DNA of 64,000 nucleotides from Halarsenatibacter silvermanii (GTDB taxonomy: Bacteria; Bacillota; Halanaerobiia; Halanaerobiales; Halarsenatibacteraceae), in the NCBI RefSeq assembly GCF_900103135.1, contig NZ_FNGO01000001.1, positions 151,717 to 215,716 on the forward strand. Reading direction: 5' to 3'. Shown one piece after another: positions 59,914 through 64,000 of this stretch (within the stretch, counting starts at the first letter, position 1; the number at the start of each line of letters is the position of its first letter). The position numbers and the translations under genes were made by a program. The notes under the pieces are model-generated. The model saw nothing but the letters and a program-made list of their open reading frames with translations. It ran no database searches and was not told the origin of the DNA.

Positions 59914-61414
59914 TCAATCGCGGGCCATCTCTTTCACTTTTTCAAATTCTTTTTCAATCTCGGGATCGGTTTCCGGACCGAGAAGGCTGACCAGAAAAAT
60001 CACCAGACTGCTCAAGAAAAAGCCCGGAATAATTTCATAAAGACCGGTGTAGGCGAAGAAATTATTCCAGACTATAACTGTTGACTCCGCCGATCAGAAT
60101 TCCGGCCAGAACACCGTATTTGTTGGTCTTCTTCCAGTAGAGCGAAAAGAGTACAGCCGGACCGAAGGCCGAGCCGAGTCCCGCCCAGGCGTAACCGACG
60201 ATATCGAGAATTCTGCCGCCAGCCATGGCGAAATAAAGCGCCACCAGCGTAATCAATACAACCGAAACACGGCTTACTATCAGAAGCTCGCGATCGGAAG
60301 CATCACGGCTGAAGAAGGCTTTGTAAAAGTCCTCAGTCAGCGCACTGGAAGAAACTAAAAGCTGAGAGTCGACGGTGCTCATAATGGCAGCCAGCACGGC
60401 AGCCAGAAAGATACCGCCTATCCAGGGATTCATGACGTACTGCAGCAGATCGAGAAACACCGTCTCGGGATTGCCCAGCGGTTCGGCAAAGGTGACGATA
60501 CCGATAATACCAACAAAAACTGCACCTATCAGGGTAACTACCACCCAGGTCACCCCTATAAACTGAGAAGTAGGCAGGTCTTCTCCCTTATCTATGCTCA
60601 TGAATCTAATTATAATATGAGGCATACCGAAATAACCCAGGCCCCAGCCTATATTCGATATCCAGTCGACAAAAGAAACTCCTTCCCCGGTACTGAGCCA
60701 GGAAGCGCCGTTGCCGGGATCGAAATCAACCTGGCGAAAAGCATAGAGCAGATCACGGTTAACTTCGGAAACCTGAGCCCAGAGCTCGCTCAAGCCTCCC
60801 ATGTTTAGGATCACGGCCACGGGAACGATGACAAGAGCTATAAACATCAGCGAGCCCTGAACGAAGTCCGACCAGCTGACGGCCAGATATCCGCCCAGAT
60901 AAGTATATAAAGCTATTATTATAACGGAGATGTAAACTGCAATATTATAATCCACTCCCAGAATAGTTTCAAACAGGGTGCCTCCTGCTACCAGGCCCGA
61001 AGAAACATATATCGTAAAGAATACCAGTATCACCAGGCCGGTGACGATTCTGAGAGCTCGCGAATCATCTTTATACCTGCTCTCGAAGAAATCAGTCAGC
61101 GTGATCGAGTCTACAATTTCAGTGTAATAGCGCAGCCGGCTGGCGGTAAACTGCCAGTTAAGATAGGTTCCGATAGCAAGTCCTATACCTATCCACATGG
61201 CGCTGAAACCTCCGGCATAAACTGCTCCAGGAAATCCCATCAAAAGCCAGCCGCTCATATCGCTGGCCTGAGCGCTAAGGGCGGTTACAGGAGCGTTGAG
61301 GCCACGGTCGCCCAGAAAATAATCCTCGGTGTCCTGATTTCTTTTGTAAAAATAATATCCAATTACCATCATGCCCACTATGTAGAGGGCAAATGTTGTT
61401 AATACAGGATCCAT
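59914..61414 (-). CDS. sodium:proline-type symporter (SSS family), frameshifted near the C-terminus
   Basis: A PutP-like symporter with about 12 membrane segments: SGWLLMGFPGAVYAGGFSAM, LLVSSSALTEDFYKAFF and VDSQLLVS are typical. In the frame from ATG 61414 it stops at 60062 after GGVNSYSLE (450 residues). One base further along, the frame continues as TVIVWNNFFAYTGLYEIIPG, a last membrane helix and a charged tail ending in TGA at 59914, giving the usual length of about 499. A single extra base in GTCAACAGTT (60080-60085) explains it: a real frameshift or a sequence error. A 35-residue partner is encoded directly upstream. Confidence 0.85.
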
Positions 61415-61521
61415 CAGCTATTCCCCCTTCCACTGTAGATCAATCGTATCAGGGACAGCAGCACGATGAGCAGACTTGGAGTGAGCATCCAGAACCACGT
61501 AGAAGTCGGCAGGCTTTCCAT
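61414..61521 (-). CDS. symporter small accessory protein
   Basis: A 35-residue peptide (MESLPTSTWFWMLTPSLLIV then a basic end) with a single membrane helix. Its stop overlaps the ATG of the symporter by one base (TGATG), and AAGGGGGAA precedes its own ATG. Single-helix partners of this size are known beside sodium symporters. Translational coupling supports a real gene. Confidence 0.7.
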   Translation of the reverse strand: MESLPTSTWFWMLTPSLLIVLLSLIRLIYSGRGNS

Positions 61522-61732
61522 TCTTATTAAATTCCCCCTTCTTTAGTTTTTTGATCCCTGCAGATCTTTTATTCGCGCTTTAACATCTTAATTAATTTAT
61601 TTCGGTATGTTACATAAAATTCCTGCAATCTCTCAAATTTAGGCCATATACCGCTTTAAAACAACCCCCCGACCGAAATCAACCGTAATAAACCCTTAAA
61701 CCACAAATCAGTTTCAAAACCTGCCTATGTAA

Positions 61733-63019
61733 TCATCCCAGCCCCAGAAGTCCCGGCAATAACAGTGTTATTTGTGGAATTATTCCCACCAGGATCAGCA
61801 CCACTATATGGACGGTGATGAAAGGCAAAATTTCGCGGAAAATATCCTCGACTTCCGCTCCGCTCACCGAAGACGCCGTGAAAAGACAGAGGCCGAGCGG
61901 CGGGGTGATCAGACCTATCAGCATGCCCATGACCACTATTACGCCGGCCTGGAGAGGATGAAAACCGATCTCTATCATCATGGGAGGCACGATGGGGGCG
62001 AGCATGACAATGCTGGCTCCTGCTTCCAGCCAGGTCCCCAAAAAGAGCAGAAATCCCACAATAATTAAAAGAAGCAGATACCTGTTATCTGTCAGAGCCA
62101 TCAAATGCTCTGCCAGGGCAGAGGGAATTCCCTCCATGGCCAGTATCCAGCCTAGAATGTCCGCCATGCCGATGATGATAAAGAGCAGGGCCGAAGTCCG
62201 GGCTGCATTTTTCAAAAGGTGAGGTATATCTCCCGGCTTCAATTCGCCGAAGAGAAAAAATCCGACCAGCATGGCGTAAGCGCAGGCTATAGCGCCCGCC
62301 TCGGTCGGGGTGAAAACTCCTCCCAGAATTCCCCCCAGAATTATAAGAGGCATGATCAGCGCGGCCAGAGCATCTTTGGTGATCAAAAGAGCTTCCTTTC
62401 TGCTGAAACTAACCTTCTGAACGGGAAAATCTTTCTTTTTGGCGAATGCTGCCACCAGCACGCTCTGCCCGACGCCTATCATCAGGCCGGGAACTATGGC
62501 AGCGGCGAAAAGTCCGGCTATTGACTCACCCGCCACACCTCCGTAAAGCACAATGGTGATGCTGGGGGGAATGATCGGACCGACTATCGAGGAGGAGGCG
62601 GTGATCATCGCGGAAAACTCTTTCGTATAACCCTGCTTTTCCATCGAGGGGATTAAGATCGAGCCCAGCGCGGAGACATCGGCGATGGCCGAGCCTGATA
62701 TGCCGGCAAAGAGAATGCTGGCATAGATATTTACATGGGCCAGACCGCCCCTGATTTTTCCTATAAGCAATTCTACAAACCTGACCAGCCTTGTGGTAAT
62801 ACCCGATTCGTTCATTATCTCCCCCGCCAGCATAAAAAAGGGAATGGCCAGCAGCACAAAACGGTCGATACCGCTGAAAATCCTCATCGGTATGGCCTGA
62901 AGTGATAGCCCTGCAAAAAATAGCCAGGCCAGACTGGCCAGCCCCAGCACAAATGCTATCGGCAGACCTAAAAAGAGCAGAAACAAAACTGCCATAAGAG
63001 ATAAATGAATTATATTCAT
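61733..63019 (-). CDS. dctM: TRAP transporter large permease (DctM)
   Basis: A 428-residue inner-membrane protein with about 12 segments. DctM features: GLPIAFVLGLASLAW, AIPFFMLAGEIMNESGIT, GSAIADVSALGSILIPSMEK, TASSSIVGPIIPPS, and GLITPPLGLCLFTASSVSG. It forms the sodium-driven channel with DctQ and takes an organic acid or similar solute from DctP. Its ATG overlaps the dctQ stop by four bases. Confidence 0.95.
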   Translation of the reverse strand: MNIIHLSLMAVLFLLFLGLPIAFVLGLASLAWLFFAGLSLQAIPMRIFSGIDRFVLLAIPFFMLAGEIMNESGITTRLVRFVELLIGKIRGGLAHVNIYASILFAGISGSAIADVSALGSILIPSMEKQGYTKEFSAMITASSSIVGPIIPPSITIVLYGGVAGESIAGLFAAAIVPGLMIGVGQSVLVAAFAKKKDFPVQKVSFSRKEALLITKDALAALIMPLIILGGILGGVFTPTEAGAIACAYAMLVGFFLFGELKPGDIPHLLKNAARTSALLFIIIGMADILGWILAMEGIPSALAEHLMALTDNRYLLLLIIVGFLLFLGTWLEAGASIVMLAPIVPPMMIEIGFHPLQAGVIVVMGMLIGLITPPLGLCLFTASSVSGAEVEDIFREILPFITVHIVVLILVGIIPQITLLLPGLLGLG

Positions 63020-63537
63020 ATCCTATAGTTCTCCTTTTTCTCTTCTTCTCCATCAGAGAATCTCCTATTGAACAGATAATCAATTTTTATAATGGTATTG
63101 CTCAAAGTCTGCAAAAACATCAGAAGAGCGCCGACAGGCAGGGATAGGTAGGCCCAGGTCCTCCTTATACCGGTGGCAGGTGAGATAGAGTTCCAGTAAT
63201 CGAAGGAATATCTAAAACCTCTGAGCACGAGAATAAAAAGCAAAAGCAAGATCAAAATATTTATGAATACTTCTATAATAATTCGGAGGCGCGGCGGCAG
63301 CCTGTTTTTAAAAAGATTAACTGCGGCATGTTTTTCCTCCTTGCTCAACACACTGGCCCCTACCAGGGCAATCCAGACCATAAGATAGCGTGAAAGCTCC
63401 GAGGTCCAGGGTGTGCTGGCTCCCAGAAAATATCTGGCAACAACCTGAATCAACACCAGAGCAAGCATCAGACCTATCATGCCTGTGATGGCTTTTTCGA
63501 TCAGCGAGTTTAATCTTCGGCTGAGTTTTGGTATCAT
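63016..63537 (-). CDS. dctQ: TRAP transporter small permease (DctQ)
   Basis: A 173-residue, four-helix membrane subunit: ALVLIQVVARYFLGASTPWT, ELSRYLMVWIALVGASVLSK and KLEEKHAAVN-like KEEKHAAVNLFKNRLP are the DctQ pattern. The ATG at 63537, seven bases after AGGAGG, is chosen over the longer frame to 63561. It lies 99 bp after dctP and is coupled to dctM. Confidence 0.94.
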   Translation of the reverse strand: MIPKLSRRLNSLIEKAITGMIGLMLALVLIQVVARYFLGASTPWTSELSRYLMVWIALVGASVLSKEEKHAAVNLFKNRLPPRLRIIIEVFINILILLLLFILVLRGFRYSFDYWNSISPATGIRRTWAYLSLPVGALLMFLQTLSNTIIKIDYLFNRRFSDGEEEKKENYRI

Positions 63538-63636
63538 CAAAATCCTCCTGAAGAAAACCACGGGAGCCCTTTTTCTGCTCTCAACTGCATTCCGCAGCTA
63601 AAATCGGGCCCCCGGGCCTTCTCGATTTTCAGGCTC

Positions 63637-64000
63637 TTATTCCCCTATCTCCTCATAACCGAGCTCCTCCAGCGCCTGGTCTGCTTCCTCAAATATTCTA
63701 TCAACCCAGCTTTCATCATCCACCGCATCTTTGACGTAATCTGTGACCGGCTCCTGGGTGGCTTCCCGAAATTTATCTATCTCCTCCGGCGTGGGGTCAT
63801 ATATCTCCATACCCTGCTCTTCCAGGTAATTCTGGCCTTCCTCTCTGACTATCCGGGTCTGACGGCGGGCTGCTTCGGACATCCTGCGGCCGCCTTCCAG
63901 CACTATGGCCTGATATTCCTCGGGCAGATCCTGAAACCAGTCGTCGTTGGCCAGAATCTGGGTCAGGCTGAAAAAGTGCCTGTCGAGGGTCATGTAATCC
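63637..64000 (-). CDS. dctP: TRAP transporter substrate-binding protein (DctP), C-terminal part
   Basis: The last 120 or so residues of a periplasmic DctP-type receptor, running off the right edge of the window. FFSLTQILANDDWFQDLPEE and YQAIVLEGGRRMSEAARRQT match the C-terminal region of the family, and the rest is an acidic helical end. The full gene should be about 330-350 residues. It is the first gene of dctP-dctQ-dctM as seen here. Ligand unknown, since the binding residues lie outside the window. Confidence 0.9.
   Translation of the reverse strand, partial: DYMTLDRHFFSLTQILANDDWFQDLPEEYQAIVLEGGRRMSEAARRQTRIVREEGQNYLEEQGMEIYDPTPEEIDKFREATQEPVTDYVKDAVDDESWVDRIFEEADQALEELGYEEIGE

Noticed and set aside
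59714..60040. 108-codon plus-strand frame
   Set aside because: Runs through the symporter terminator and opposite its C-terminal coding sequence; no ribosome site.

Overview
The window looks like a chromosomal segment of a halophilic, anaerobic, diderm Firmicute of the Halanaerobiales type (Acetohalobium or Halarsenatibacter relatives). This is inference from four things: many very acidic proteins; Firmicute-style genes (GlpP antiterminator, PurS/PurQ/PurL split, guanine and TPP riboswitches, AGGAGG ribosome sites); outer-membrane beta-barrel proteins (30165-30761, 34725-37547); and a complete bacterial pyrrolysine cassette. Almost all genes are intact and densely packed in operons. I see no insertion sequence, CRISPR array or rRNA; the only tRNA is tRNA-Pyl.

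The centrepiece is 18.9-27.1 kb on the + strand: an orphan peptide-type binding protein, then a trimethylamine methyltransferase gene (mttB) with an in-frame TAG, then pylT (CUA anticodon), pylSn, pylSc, pylB, pylC and pylD. This encodes biosynthesis, charging and use of the 22nd amino acid. UAG is also the annotated stop of at least four genes here (pylC, a GGDEF-like gene, a parB-like gene and purL), so UAG decoding must be ambiguous, context-dependent or conditional. In the parB case readthrough would run in frame into the next gene.

Layout from left to right. 0.1-3.6 kb holds a flavin reductase, an IlvD/Edd dehydratase and glycerate kinase; 3.7-4.5 kb a DeoR regulator; 4.7-5.4 kb a methyltransferase; 5.46-5.56 kb a probable small RNA. 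5.6-8.25 kb is a thiDEM operon under a TPP riboswitch. 8.3-9.3 kb has a HAD phosphatase and a tautomerase. 9.5-16.4 kb is a glycerophosphodiester/sugar region (glpP, glpQ, MFS, TIM-barrel isomerase, ABC transporter without ATPase). A 42-bp hairpin-forming repeat lies upstream of glycerate kinase, glpQ and the ABC operon. 17.2-18.8 kb is a zinc/manganese ABC pair. After pyl come a giant coiled-coil Wzz protein, peptide deformylase, an OmpW-like protein, a sodium symporter with a paired lyase and pseudo-lyase, and a fused metalloprotease-propeller-barrel protein.

38.2-39.6 kb carries an Rpn-type nuclease with an internal start site, followed by a separate duplicated copy of exactly that internal translation unit, which suggests a stand-alone RpnS-like antitoxin. 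39.8-43.4 kb is a small, decayed accessory zone: a GGDEF-like gene between imperfect direct repeats, a HAD phosphatase, CooT, a ParB-like protein, and remnants of CapD and CBS-domain genes. 43.4-48.2 kb is the purSQLF operon under a guanine riboswitch, with a pair of perfect inverted DnaA boxes upstream. 48.5-57.1 kb is a sugar ABC transporter with its own two-component system and two extra binding proteins. 57.2-64 kb has an M20 amidohydrolase, a PfkB kinase, a frameshifted sodium/proline-type symporter with a 35-residue accessory peptide, and a TRAP transporter running off the end.
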